Shown piece by piece: positions 1 to 9,015 of a DNA stretch of 64,000 bases. Position numbers and translations under genes: made by a program. Within the stretch, counting starts at the first letter, position 1. Each line of letters starts with the position of its first letter. Below the pieces are notes generated by a model. That model searched no databases, was not told the origin of the DNA, and saw nothing but the letters and a program-made list of their open reading frames with translations. The DNA is from an uncultured Nitrospiraceae bacterium (GTDB lineage Bacteria; Nitrospirota; Thermodesulfovibrionia; Thermodesulfovibrionales; Dissulfurispiraceae): positions 275,099-339,098 of the forward strand of contig CAIJNL010000018.1 in NCBI GenBank assembly GCA_903822005.1. Direction: 5' to 3'.

Positions 1-2
1 CT

Positions 3-1481
3 GGGCTATTTTTGTCCCTTCTGCTGAATTGTCCTGCAACCCATGGTGACTCAAATGTAACGACCGGCTGTCAGGCTGCCTCACTTATGGGCAGTAATGC
101 AATCAAGTCACTGATAGCTGAACATCAACATCGTGTGGAGGATGCCGACACGCTGATATTGTGGCATACTGCCACCCTTACGGGGGAAGCAGCGATGCGC
201 ATAAATGAAAGGGCGCCGGTAGCGGAACCCGAAGAGGTTTTTTTTGCTGCCACACTACCTTATGCCGGCATGCTGCTGATGCTGGAAGCGAGACAGGACT
301 ATCAAAAACTGATTCCTATGCTTGTAAAACTCTCGATAGAAGACAGGGTATATCTCGAAGACCGTATTTTCAATATAAACCATATTTCAATACTCGACGG
401 CGCTACCCAGCTGCCGCTCAAATACCGGGATGTGCTTCGCTTAATCAAGATGGAACGCTTTCCGAGCACACTCAGGATGCTTCAGGCTGATTCAATTTCG
501 CGCTACTCCATGGCATATGAAGCCTCTCAGCTTTACCGTCTCTCGTTGTCCGCAGAGAATATGGCCCAGGCGATCTTTTTTCCGTTTATAGTATTGGCAG
601 AAGAAAATTTCAAGCGCATCAATAAACGTTTTTTCAAGATATCCGAAAATGAGGCGGAGGAGCTGCTGACTGATATAATCGGAAGCTATGAAGTTGTCTG
701 TCTCGATTTCGGCCTGGAGAAAGCCGCTGCTGAACTGATAAACGAAGCGATTCAGTTTACTGTGCCCGAATCCAAGTTTCTGACGGTTTCCGCTCCATTG
801 CTGCGTGTGCTGAATAAACTCTTTGCGGAACGTCATGTCGAAAAGAATATTGTTATATCTGGCGAGGCCGGTGTAGGGAAGAGGCTGCTTGCCAAGGCAC
901 TTCATTATCACCCTGAAAACCCCCGACGGATTAAGCCGTTCCTCTCATTCCATTGCGACACGATGGAAAGGGAAACTTTAGAAGAAGAATTGCTCGGCGC
1001 CAAAGGCGGCTACTGGGGGCACGGCCAGCACAAGGGCGCCTTTGATATTGCTGATGGCGGTACCATAATGCTCAAGGACATCCATAAAATGCCTTTGCCG
1101 CTTCAGGAGCGCCTTGCGGATATTATTTCGAAGATAGATTATTACAGGTCGAGAAAGATTCCAAGTCAGAATCCGGATGTTCTTTTCATTGCGACATCCC
1201 GCCCGAATCTCGAAGAAGAGGCAAAGCAGGGGAGATTCTCAAAGATGCTGCTGAGGGCCCTCAAGCCTGTCAGTATCAACCTGCCTCCATTACGGGAGCG
1301 TCGTGATGACATCGGGCTTATAGCGGACGGAATCATCAAGAAATACAAACTGCCGCTTCAGGAAACTTCAATCTTGCTCGGTCTGCAGGAGTTGTATGAT
1401 TCGGACACTTTTACAGAAAACCTCTCAGACCTGAAGAGAGTCCTCTTCTATACGGCCGCCAAACAGATGCTTAAATCTTAG
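3..1481 (+). CDS. HDOD-like/degenerate AAA+ (sigma54-activator-like) protein, 5' truncated by window edge
   Basis: The reading frame is open to the window edge, so the true start lies outside. Numbering from the first TTG at 12, residues ~1-110 resemble the second half of an HDOD domain (LLLNCP, GSNAIKSL, ILWHTATLTGEAA), a fold used in signalling proteins. Residues ~260-460 form an AAA+ module like sigma54 activators: Walker A GEAGVGK at 284-290 and an ADGGT followed by the Walker B strand TIMLKDIH at 351-358. The Walker B acidic pair is K-D instead of D-E, and the GAFTGA loop that contacts sigma54 is replaced by GGYWGHG (~332-338). No C-terminal DNA-binding domain is seen. Likely a regulatory protein that does not activate sigma54 in the usual way. 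Its 3' end overlaps the convergent flippase-like gene by 57 nt. Confidence 0.7.
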   Translation, partial: GLFLSLLLNCPATHGDSNVTTGCQAASLMGSNAIKSLIAEHQHRVEDADTLILWHTATLTGEAAMRINERAPVAEPEEVFFAATLPYAGMLLMLEARQDYQKLIPMLVKLSIEDRVYLEDRIFNINHISILDGATQLPLKYRDVLRLIKMERFPSTLRMLQADSISRYSMAYEASQLYRLSLSAENMAQAIFFPFIVLAEENFKRINKRFFKISENEAEELLTDIIGSYEVVCLDFGLEKAAAELINEAIQFTVPESKFLTVSAPLLRVLNKLFAERHVEKNIVISGEAGVGKRLLAKALHYHPENPRRIKPFLSFHCDTMERETLEEELLGAKGGYWGHGQHKGAFDIADGGTIMLKDIHKMPLPLQERLADIISKIDYYRSRKIPSQNPDVLFIATSRPNLEEEAKQGRFSKMLLRALKPVSINLPPLRERRDDIGLIADGIIKKYKLPLQETSILLGLQELYDSDTFTENLSDLKRVLFYTAAKQMLKS

Positions 1482-2414
1482 ATATTCCACCAGTCCCCAG
1501 AGACTGCCTGTTACAACCGAAATGAACCAGATCAGGGACAATGTCATCGCCTTGTCCGGAGCAAGGCCTATGATGCTGAAAAGCAGCACAAATGCGCCCT
1601 CTCTCAGCCCTATGCCCGAGATCGATACAGGTATCAGGGTAACCAGAGATATGATAGGCAGAAAAATAACGAAGTTCAAAAATGGTATATCCAGGCCAAT
1701 TCCCAAGGCCAGGATATAGACCGTAAATATTACCAGCAATTGTATGACTATGGAATAGAGAAATCCTTTGAAGAGAACGGCTCTCTGCCTGAAATAGTGG
1801 TCAAAATAATCATGCACTGTTATCATGATCTTCAGTCTTGTGCCGATCCTGAATTTAAACAACACGGTACTGCAGACAACAAACCCCGAGAAGATTACAG
1901 GCATCGCCCAGAGGATCGGAGTTTTTTCAAGAATGCCATACCCGAAAGGAAAGGCAGCGATACCTATAAAGAGCAGGGCTGCCAATCCAACATATCTGTC
2001 CATAAAGACAGAAGCAACAGATATTACATTGTGATTGGTTTCAAATGGGCCCTCGCCGTTTTTCCCGGCATCTTTTTTCAGCTGCCGGCTGAGATAATAG
2101 GCCTTGACCGCATCTCCGCCAATTGTACTCGGCAGACATACATTGAAGAATGCCCCTATCATGTACAATGAAAAAAGAGTGCGTGTGGCGGGTTTCTGGG
2201 GGATATACATCTGCCATCGTAACGTCGAAAAAAAACTCGCCAGTACATATAGCACAGATGCTGTTGCTATATGAAAAGGCGAGAGCAATAACGCATTGCC
2301 GATAACGGCCATGCCGCCTGCCTTCGAGAAAAGATAGACTATCAACGCTGAACTTACGCCTATCTTCAGTACGAGGAAGAGGAACTTGAATATTTTCTTA
2401 TCTGCCCGGGCCAA
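1425..2414 (-). CDS. Lysylphosphatidylglycerol synthase TM-region/UPF0104 flippase-like membrane protein
   Basis: A 329-aa integral membrane protein with about eight hydrophobic segments. It matches the UPF0104/AglD/YbhN family by its pattern: an early SxLRWxxY-like segment (STLRWQMY), then FNVCLPSTIGGDAVKAYYLS, then the SGIGLREGAFVLLF loop. Members are membrane proteins linked to lipid-bound sugars or to lipid flipping; the exact substrate cannot be read from sequence. It is the last gene of a leftward run with the GT2 gene (17-nt overlap) and the PAP2-GT39 gene. That context points to assembly or export of a glycolipid or lipid A/polymer decoration. The start ATG at 2414 is inside the end of the GT2 gene, which fits translational coupling. 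Confidence 0.85.
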   Translation of the reverse strand: MARADKKIFKFLFLVLKIGVSSALIVYLFSKAGGMAVIGNALLLSPFHIATASVLYVLASFFSTLRWQMYIPQKPATRTLFSLYMIGAFFNVCLPSTIGGDAVKAYYLSRQLKKDAGKNGEGPFETNHNVISVASVFMDRYVGLAALLFIGIAAFPFGYGILEKTPILWAMPVIFSGFVVCSTVLFKFRIGTRLKIMITVHDYFDHYFRQRAVLFKGFLYSIVIQLLVIFTVYILALGIGLDIPFLNFVIFLPIISLVTLIPVSISGIGLREGAFVLLFSIIGLAPDKAMTLSLIWFISVVTGSLWGLVEYLRFKHLFGGRIEEDSLQV

Positions 2415-3342
2415 GGATCTTCTTCATGGTATATATGGGTTTCTTTTGGCTCTCATGATACACACGTACTATCATCTCGCCCAGCAGCCCCATACCAATA
2501 AACTGGATACCGACAATGATCAGCAGAGCGCCCAGGAGAAGCAGTGGTCTTCCGCCTATATCTATGCCCTGGAATATCTTGGCTGCAGTAAGATATACCG
2601 ACACTCCTAGACCCGCCAGCCCGAAAAAGACGCCAAGGGGACCGAAGAACTGAATAGGCTTCGTCGAAAAACTCTGGAGAAATTTTACTGTTACGAGATC
2701 GAGCAGTACCCTGATGGTCCTCGAAATACCATATTTTGACTTGCCCCTGAGCCGGGGATGATGCGTAGTTTCGATCTCTGCAATTTTGACGCCGTACCAG
2801 CTGGCGACAGCCGGTATAAACCGGTGCATCTCTCCGTACAGCTTGAGATTCTTTACTACCTCGCGCCTGTAGGCCTTAAGAGAACAACCGTAATCATGCA
2901 GGCCAACACCGGTAACCTTGCTTATAAGCCAGTTCGCTATAATGGAAGGCATGCGCCTCGTAATAAATGTGTCCTGCCTTTTCTTTCTCCAGCCGCTCAC
3001 AAGGTCATATTCCCCGATCAGTTCCAGGAGCCTCGGGATGTCTTTGGGATCGTTCTGCAGGTCGCCGTCCATCGTTACCACGACATCGCCCCTGGCAAAA
3101 TCAAACCCTGCGGCAAAGGCGGCGGTCTGGCCGAAATTTCTCCTCAGGCAGAGGACAACGATATTGTCATCTTTTTTCTGAAGTTCTTCAAGCAGCGGCA
3201 TGGTCCTGTCAGTGCTGCCATCATCAACATACACTATCTCATAATCGCTGCCCATAGACTTGAGAGTCTCGGTAAGACGCTCATTAAGGATCTCAACATT
3301 CTCTTCTTCATTGTATAGAGGAATCACTACGGATACTGTCAT
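2398..3342 (-). CDS. Family 2 glycosyltransferase, DPM1/GtrB/ArnC type
   Basis: A 314-aa enzyme with an N-terminal GT-A domain: VVIPLYNEEENV at the start, YVDDGSTDRT (~39-48), TMDGDLQNDP (the metal-binding DxD region, ~90-99) and a GKSKYG motif near 199-204. The C-terminal ~80 residues hold two transmembrane helices. This layout is typical of polyprenyl-phosphate sugar transferases, which load a sugar from a nucleotide donor onto undecaprenyl phosphate at the inner membrane face. The PAP2-GT39 gene upstream and the flippase-like gene downstream would provide later steps (sugar transfer on the periplasmic side, flipping). The sugar is unknown. Confidence 0.9.
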   Translation of the reverse strand: MTVSVVIPLYNEEENVEILNERLTETLKSMGSDYEIVYVDDGSTDRTMPLLEELQKKDDNIVVLCLRRNFGQTAAFAAGFDFARGDVVVTMDGDLQNDPKDIPRLLELIGEYDLVSGWRKKRQDTFITRRMPSIIANWLISKVTGVGLHDYGCSLKAYRREVVKNLKLYGEMHRFIPAVASWYGVKIAEIETTHHPRLRGKSKYGISRTIRVLLDLVTVKFLQSFSTKPIQFFGPLGVFFGLAGLGVSVYLTAAKIFQGIDIGGRPLLLLGALLIIVGIQFIGMGLLGEMIVRVYHESQKKPIYTMKKILGPGR

Positions 3343-3374
3343 AGCTGCTCCCGTGATATTTCGATTGGCCCCAT

Positions 3375-5462
3375 TTACGGGGCTCTAAAATTATAACAAA
3401 TAAACAGTGAATATGCCTTCAATTCTCGTCCCTTATGACGCACTTTCAGGACCTGTTTTTCCACTCGGCTGCAATCCCTGTTAATGGTTTCAGGCATGTC
3501 TCTGTCCCCTGCCGTAACGATCAGCGCATTTACAGTCTTTGCGGCAAGAGTCGCTTCTTTCCGAAACCGTTCAGTATCCATTTTCATGCCGGACAGTGCT
3601 GTATATTGACCGGCAGAATTCACGCAGTAAGTCGTGGGACGGCCCGAAACATAAAATGCAAGCTCAGCTGATATGCGGCAGCTATCGGAAATAATCAGGA
3701 ACGGCCCATTTGCTTTATTACTCCGGAGCATATTGCTTACTTCCGAACCCAGTTCCCGCCAGCCGCGAAGTTCGATAACAGGATCCAGGTTGGCAGATAA
3801 TTTCATCATATTTGGGAAAAGACTTATAGCTGTCACAAAAAAAGCAAGGGCCGCCGCTGCCATGAATACGGCTTTGCGCAACTTCCCCTTGTCTGCCGTC
3901 TGTCCGGCCATATTATCCGCCCTGAAAATGAAGCTGGCCAGTGCGATCAGGCCTGTCAGATATCCCGCGGTAGAGACGCCCTCTCTACCGTCCAGAATTA
4001 TGGATGAGCAAAACGCAAGCATTATTACTGGTATGGAAAAGGCAAAAAGATAGGTTGACCGCAGCCCCATGTCTTTATAAAAGAGCTTATGCAGCGCAAC
4101 AAATATCAAAGCAAGTATTATCGGAGTGATATACAATACTTGCTGCCATATGACGCTTATCAGGCCAGTGCCTATGGAGCGTATCGCTTCGTCCGGCAGC
4201 CTGACTTCAGCTGTCCAGGACCAGCCATTTGCTGCAATCCAGATGAAGATGGTAAGCAGTCCTGTAACTAATGAAAAGTAAGGGCCGATTGTTTCAAGCA
4301 GAAATTTCCTGTCTGTCATAAGCAGGAATATGAACATACCGACTGGAAATGCTGCCATCATGTAACTTGTCAGCAGTCCAAGACCGATAGTCAGCCCAAG
4401 GCAAAGCCAAATCAACAGCCGGTCTTTATTATTCCGAATTACGTCTTCTTCAGGCCGGATGGCCTGGTAGAACAAATAAAGTGAAAGGAGCCAGAAAAAA
4501 ATCAGTGCTGAGTCGGTCGAGAGCATTACCCCTGCCAGTGAAAAAGCTGGTATCAACAAAAGCAGTGCGGAGGCCCATAACGCAACCGCCTCGTCATGAT
4601 ATATATCTCTGACCATTCTGAACATCATATAGCACGATAATATTGACAGGGTCGCCGCAACTGCCCGGATGCCGAATACCGTATTTCCAAACAGCGTTGT
4701 GCCGGCGGAGATTAACCATATTGTCATGGGACTGGCAGGGGCTATTGCAGTGCCTGAGCTGCCGGCGAATTGCCAAAGGAAGGCTTCAAATGGACTGAGA
4801 TCCAGCGGGCCCCGCAATATATGGTAAAACCTGAAGATGGCCATAGAGATTAGTAATCCGAAAAACACAGTGGCGTGGGGCCTTATGGTGTATTTCCTGC
4901 AGGCATACCTGAACAGCGCTATGACAGACACCGCGGACAGCCCCCCTACAATAGCTCCTGCCGTAATATCCGAGGGGTAATGCACGCCCAGATAAGGACG
5001 GGAGTATGCAACAAGAACGGCCAGTATGATCGGATAGAGCCTCCAGGACAGGCGCACATGCCCGCGTGTCATGATAAAGAGAGCTATGGCATACGCAAAT
5101 GAATTAGTAGCGTGGCCGGAAGGCATCGAATATGTCTGTGTGCAACCGCCGAGCATGCGCACTCCCTCAAGAGCGTTGCATGGCCTGGTCCTCTGGAAGA
5201 CATATTTTATCTCGTTTGTAATCCAGTCGGCCAGCAAAAAAGAGACGACTGCTATCACTATCGTCCAGATCGCGTAGTGAAGTGCCTCACGCCGTTTATC
5301 CGGAGCCTGCCTGAGAGCAAGCGCGATAATATATGCGCCAAAAGGCAAGGCAAGCAGATAGCCCTTATTGCTCAATACGGGCATAAGCACGTCGAACAGT
5401 CCGTTGACTGTACCATGATTGATTAAAAAGAAGAGCCAGGTATCTATGTTTATCATATCCAT
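3375..5462 (-). CDS. Fusion of PAP2 lipid phosphatase and GT39/ArnT-like glycosyltransferase
   Basis: A 695-aa polytopic membrane protein. Residues ~1-195 are a PAP2 phosphatase with all three motifs: KYVFQRTRP, PSGH and SRPYLGVHYPSD. Residues ~200-690 look like an ArnT/dolichyl-phosphate-mannose transferase: a first periplasmic loop (DLSPFEAFLW, then SPMTIWLI), about ten further membrane segments and a soluble C-terminal part. GT39 enzymes usually have an acidic pair at the first loop (DEA); here it is F-E. PAP2 enzymes dephosphorylate isoprenyl or lipid phosphates, so the fusion joins lipid-phosphate recycling to sugar transfer from a polyprenyl donor. It is first in the leftward operon with GT2 and the flippase-like gene. 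It could modify lipid A or a cell-envelope glycan. Confidence 0.88.
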   Translation of the reverse strand: MDMINIDTWLFFLINHGTVNGLFDVLMPVLSNKGYLLALPFGAYIIALALRQAPDKRREALHYAIWTIVIAVVSFLLADWITNEIKYVFQRTRPCNALEGVRMLGGCTQTYSMPSGHATNSFAYAIALFIMTRGHVRLSWRLYPIILAVLVAYSRPYLGVHYPSDITAGAIVGGLSAVSVIALFRYACRKYTIRPHATVFFGLLISMAIFRFYHILRGPLDLSPFEAFLWQFAGSSGTAIAPASPMTIWLISAGTTLFGNTVFGIRAVAATLSILSCYMMFRMVRDIYHDEAVALWASALLLLIPAFSLAGVMLSTDSALIFFWLLSLYLFYQAIRPEEDVIRNNKDRLLIWLCLGLTIGLGLLTSYMMAAFPVGMFIFLLMTDRKFLLETIGPYFSLVTGLLTIFIWIAANGWSWTAEVRLPDEAIRSIGTGLISVIWQQVLYITPIILALIFVALHKLFYKDMGLRSTYLFAFSIPVIMLAFCSSIILDGREGVSTAGYLTGLIALASFIFRADNMAGQTADKGKLRKAVFMAAAALAFFVTAISLFPNMMKLSANLDPVIELRGWRELGSEVSNMLRSNKANGPFLIISDSCRISAELAFYVSGRPTTYCVNSAGQYTALSGMKMDTERFRKEATLAAKTVNALIVTAGDRDMPETINRDCSRVEKQVLKVRHKGRELKAYSLFICYNFRAP

Positions 5463-5612
5463 AATTTATAGAGACAGAGTTATATGATACAGCGGTCTTT
5501 TCTCCTTTTGCAATTTATTAGCTTGCTTATGCATGGCATTAACTGCAAAATTGGCATTTTTGACGATCTGCGATTGTTAATTTTTTTTCGCGATGAGTTC
5601 GAGCAGCGGATA

Positions 5613-5621
5613 TGATATAAT
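5613..5621 (+). promoter_or_regulatory. Extended -10 promoter upstream of the phosphoribosyltransferase gene
   Basis: TGATATAAT is a perfect extended -10 (TG-n-TATAAT) 60 nt before the start at 5681. No convincing -35 is seen, which is usual for extended -10 promoters. The rest of the 5463-5680 gap is AT-rich and probably also holds the promoter of the leftward PAP2-GT39 operon. Confidence 0.5.
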
Positions 5622-5680
5622 CGTGAATAATAAGCAGTTTGGGACACGCAGCAGACTAACTCGCAAGGAGATCTTCGATA

Positions 5681-6397
5681 ATGGGAAATCCCGAAGCAAT
5701 TCAAATACTTTCATCCGCTAATGCCGTTATGGACAACGACCACTTTGTTTACAAGGCAGGCACTCATGGTTCTGCATACATCAATAAAGAAAAGTTTCCA
5801 TTCCTTGGCGCACATAATCTCGAAAAAATCCTTGTTGAGGCCGCTCAGAATGCGGTCCGTAGTGGTCTGAATCTGCAGGGAGAGACCTCTGTCGGCATAA
5901 TAGGTCCGGCAATGGGCGCGATTCCATATTCACTGACACTTGCCATTGCCTTTGAGAAACTCTTCCCGGGCGTCGTTTTCTTCCCCGCCAGGACAGAACT
6001 GGAGATCGATAAAGACGGCAAGAGGGTGCACATAATTCCGGATAAACTCCGCGCTGACTACAAGGACCGCTGTTTTATAATCATTGAAGACATTGTGAAT
6101 AACGGGACAACTATACGCGAGGTTAGTGATCTCTTTTCCGGTTTCGCGCGAGTAAAAGCCGCCCTTTGCATTGCTGACAGAGGCGGACAGACTGCTCAAT
6201 CTTTGGGCATAGCAGAGTATTATCCCTGGTTGAGGGTTGATATGACGCAGCACGATGCAAAAAAATGCCCAATCTGCGAGAGGGGTACTCCTATCAATAC
6301 AGTCCTGGGCAAAGGCAAGGTTTGGGTAAATCTGTTTGGCCAGCCGCCATATTCAAAAGATAAAGATTTTTCTGCCTTCTGGGAGAAGCTGTCGTAA
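5681..6397 (+). CDS. Orotate phosphoribosyltransferase-like protein
   Basis: A 238-aa type I phosphoribosyltransferase. The PRPP-binding signature is FIIIEDIVNNGTTIREV (~130-146), and an earlier GIIGPAMGAIPYSL segment resembles the region that binds the phosphoryl group in PyrE. The C-terminal CPICERGTPIN segment has a CxxC pair absent from classical PyrE; it may bind a metal or serve another role. The reaction would be PRPP plus a base giving a nucleotide; orotate is a guess from similarity. A strong ribosome site (AAGGAGA) precedes the ATG. It is followed after 6 nt by the radical SAM gene, so the two probably form an operon. Confidence 0.8.
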   Translation: MGNPEAIQILSSANAVMDNDHFVYKAGTHGSAYINKEKFPFLGAHNLEKILVEAAQNAVRSGLNLQGETSVGIIGPAMGAIPYSLTLAIAFEKLFPGVVFFPARTELEIDKDGKRVHIIPDKLRADYKDRCFIIIEDIVNNGTTIREVSDLFSGFARVKAALCIADRGGQTAQSLGIAEYYPWLRVDMTQHDAKKCPICERGTPINTVLGKGKVWVNLFGQPPYSKDKDFSAFWEKLS

Positions 6398-6403
6398 ACT
6401 GCC

Positions 6404-7525
6404 ATGGACACCGTTGAGAAGCTCAAGGTGCTTTCTCAAGACTCGCAGTATGACCTTGCATGTGCCTGCGGATCTAACAAGCTTGACCGCCGCCATCGTG
6501 GGGCTGAGGGCAAGTGGCTTTATCCTGTCTCTCTGCCGCAGGGCGGATATTCTGTCTTATTAAAAACCCTCATGTCCAACGCCTGCACCAATGACTGTAT
6601 CTATTGCCCTTTGAGGTCTGATTCAAATGTAAGGCGCTGTTCGCTTGAACCTGAAGAAATAGCCCGTGTCTTTATGGAATATTTGAAAAAGCGAGCCATC
6701 TTCGGCCTCTTCCTCAGCTCTGGTGTAATTAATAATCCTGACTACACAATGGATCAACTCAACAGGGTAGCTCACATCCTCAGATATAAACATCAATTCA
6801 GAGGGTATATACACCTCAAGGTCATTCCGGGGGCGTCCGATGGTGCAATAGAAGATGCGATGAAGCTTGCGAGCGCCTTGTCGCTGAATATCGAAACACC
6901 CGGTAAAAAACATTTTGACCTGCTTTCGGACAAGAAAGATTACGACAAGGACATAATCCACCCGCTTAAATTAATGAGTAATCTTACGCAGAAGGGAGGC
7001 AGATACTCCAGGGTGAGATGCACGACGCAGTTCATCGTAGGCGCGTCGGACGAAACAGATTCTGAAATAGTTAAGTATATGTATGGACTCTATGAGCGTC
7101 TCGGATTTGATCGCGTATATTTCTCATCTTATCAGAAAGGTCTCGGCAAACCGGAAATCCCTGGTGAGAATAGGGCGGCATCTGACACTGACAGGCCTTT
7201 TATGCGGGAGCACAGGCTCTATCAGGTCGATTTCCTTATCCGGCGATACGGGTTTTCATTGCAGGATATTCTTTTGGACAGGAGCGGTAATCTGAGTCTT
7301 GACAGGGATCCGAAAGAAGTCTGGGCTGAAATGCATCCTGAATTCTTTCCGGTTCGAATTAATAAATCGGACAGGGAAGAATTGCTTCGAGTGCCCGGGC
7401 TCGGGCCTGCTTCCGTAAAAAAGATCTTAAAAATGCGGAGCGAAGCGAGGATAAACAGGATTGAAGACCTGGGTATCAGGGGTAAGCGGCTCGAAAAGAT
7501 AAAAGGATATGTAGCTTTATCGTAG
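6404..7525 (+). CDS. Radical SAM protein of the putative DNA modification/repair family, with C-terminal HhH
   Basis: A 373-aa protein. The radical SAM [4Fe-4S] motif is CTNDCIYC (~64-71), preceded by a DLACACGSNK segment with a second cysteine pair. A helix-hairpin-helix DNA-binding element sits at the C terminus (LLRVPGLGPASVKKILKMR). This fits the family annotated as a putative DNA modification/repair radical SAM protein, which is commonly encoded next to a uracil-DNA-glycosylase-like partner. No such partner is visible here; the neighbour is the phosphoribosyltransferase-like gene. Start ATG at 6404 is 6 nt after the upstream stop. The substrate is unknown. Confidence 0.85.
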   Translation: MDTVEKLKVLSQDSQYDLACACGSNKLDRRHRGAEGKWLYPVSLPQGGYSVLLKTLMSNACTNDCIYCPLRSDSNVRRCSLEPEEIARVFMEYLKKRAIFGLFLSSGVINNPDYTMDQLNRVAHILRYKHQFRGYIHLKVIPGASDGAIEDAMKLASALSLNIETPGKKHFDLLSDKKDYDKDIIHPLKLMSNLTQKGGRYSRVRCTTQFIVGASDETDSEIVKYMYGLYERLGFDRVYFSSYQKGLGKPEIPGENRAASDTDRPFMREHRLYQVDFLIRRYGFSLQDILLDRSGNLSLDRDPKEVWAEMHPEFFPVRINKSDREELLRVPGLGPASVKKILKMRSEARINRIEDLGIRGKRLEKIKGYVALS

Positions 7526-7542
7526 ACTTACCCTCTGCCTTG

Positions 7543-8721
7543 TTATTCTGTTTGACGCCGCAAGGCCCATGTGAAGGGCAGTGTCAGCAATGTCAGCATT
7601 GCTATTAGCACAAAAGCATAGCCAAGCGATGTTACCTGCGCCAGCAAACCGAACAGAATCGGAGAAACCGAACCGGAACCAAGGGTAAGTGCGTAATAGA
7701 GACCGTAACCGCGCGAGCGTTTTTGAGGCGAGATGATTTCAGCCACTGACGCATAAAGAACAGATGATGTACCGTTCAGAGCAATACCGACCAGCGGAAG
7801 GATTCCCCATATAGCTGCTGACGGCAGGTAATAAATCGACATTATTCCGCCAGCCGTAGCCAGTTCCGTGCTTATGACCATTGCGATTATTCCAAAACGT
7901 TCGGCCAGAAAACCGCAGGCAAACTTTCCGATTGCTCCTCCGGCAAAGATGAGTGTCAAGGCAAAGCCCACCTCAGTTGCCGGCACCCCTTTTTCGAGCA
8001 GAAGAAAAGGCAGGAAAGTAAGCAGCCCGGCGCGGACGGAATAGTCTAGCATCCCAATGGTCACAAGAGATGAAAAGCCGAGCTTGTTTTCAATTCCCCA
8101 GCCGCTCTTTTTTCCCTTTTGATGGACCACAGGTAATGCTGTCAGCCGCTGCCTCGAAAATGCCCATAAGAGAAGCCCAAGAAAAAAAACTCCTATCGCG
8201 ACACTGAACGTGGCCTGTCTCCATCCCCACCAATTGATAAGCAAAGCAAGTGTAAATGGGATAATGACTTTGCCGAGATCGCCCGAAAAATTATATGTTC
8301 CCATTGCTGCCCTGCGGCCTGATTCTTCATAAGTCCTTGAAAGCAGTGATGAGGACAGCGAATGTTGTCCGGCGGCAGTTGATTTCGCAAGAATGAGAGA
8401 AAAGAAGACGACTGATAATTTAACAGAGAGACTCAATAATAAAAACCCTGCTGCCAGGCCCAGAGTGCCCAATGCAACGATTGTCAGCTCTCCGACTTTC
8501 TCGCCGAGCAGTGCCATGGGCAATTGAAAAAGGCTCATTGCACCCGAAAATACGCCCTTGAGCAGCCCAACCTCCGATAAAGAAAGCTGTAGTTCAGCAG
8601 CAAGAAAAGGAAGGATAATGTAAAAGGCGTCAGAAAAACCATCATCAAGGAAATGAAAACCGCAAAAAGAAAATAGGGACCGGCCCCTGTTGGATTTTGG
8701 TTCTGACACGTTCTGTTCCAT
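7543..8721 (-). CDS. Major facilitator superfamily transporter
   Basis: A 392-aa protein with about twelve hydrophobic helices in two halves, and a short basic loop (HQKGKKSGW) near the middle. The N half has DGFSDAFYIILPFLA, an MFS loop 1 region, and the C half has GKFACGFLAERFG, a typical MFS 'GxLxDRxG'-like loop. Substrate cannot be inferred. It is transcribed leftward and ends 18 nt from the radical SAM gene. Start ATG at 8721 gives a plausible cytosolic N terminus of ~20 residues. Confidence 0.88.
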   Translation of the reverse strand: MEQNVSEPKSNRGRSLFSFCGFHFLDDGFSDAFYIILPFLAAELQLSLSEVGLLKGVFSGAMSLFQLPMALLGEKVGELTIVALGTLGLAAGFLLLSLSVKLSVVFFSLILAKSTAAGQHSLSSSLLSRTYEESGRRAAMGTYNFSGDLGKVIIPFTLALLINWWGWRQATFSVAIGVFFLGLLLWAFSRQRLTALPVVHQKGKKSGWGIENKLGFSSLVTIGMLDYSVRAGLLTFLPFLLLEKGVPATEVGFALTLIFAGGAIGKFACGFLAERFGIIAMVISTELATAGGIMSIYYLPSAAIWGILPLVGIALNGTSSVLYASVAEIISPQKRSRGYGLYYALTLGSGSVSPILFGLLAQVTSLGYAFVLIAMLTLLTLPFTWALRRQTE

Positions 8722-9015
8722 GGCGTAAGTGAAATATTAACACATTTCTGTTTTCTTAAGCGTTACCGTATTGTCATATTTAGTGTCTTTGGGCAGTCGC
8801 CGGATCATTCAAGTTTCGAAACATTTCATATCTCCCGGTTTTGTCAAGTACACCTTGCATGACTGGCATTAGTTTTCGTTATAATGATAGTATAAATGTT
8901 AATTAATGAAATGTCCTTGTTTACCATCGTAAAGTCTATGCATAATCCCTCGCTCCGACTGATGATGGTTTATTTATTAAGATGAAACGGACAATTTTTC
9001 AAGGAGACTAAAGCA
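8722..9015. other. Divergent intergenic region with candidate promoter and leader
   Basis: This 294-bp gap separates divergent genes. On the + strand a perfect TATAAT lies at 8880-8885 with TTGCAT at 8855-8860 (19-bp spacing, so the -35 is weak). The following ~120-nt leader of the 9016 gene holds an imperfect dyad (ACCATC at 8919-8924 region pairing with GATGGT near 8965), which may fold. An AAGGAGA ribosome site lies about 10 nt before the TTG start at 9016. Confidence 0.4.

Noticed and set aside
2758..3318. 186-aa + strand open frame
   Set aside because: It lies fully inside the GT2 gene on the other strand and shows no family pattern; it is a coding shadow.
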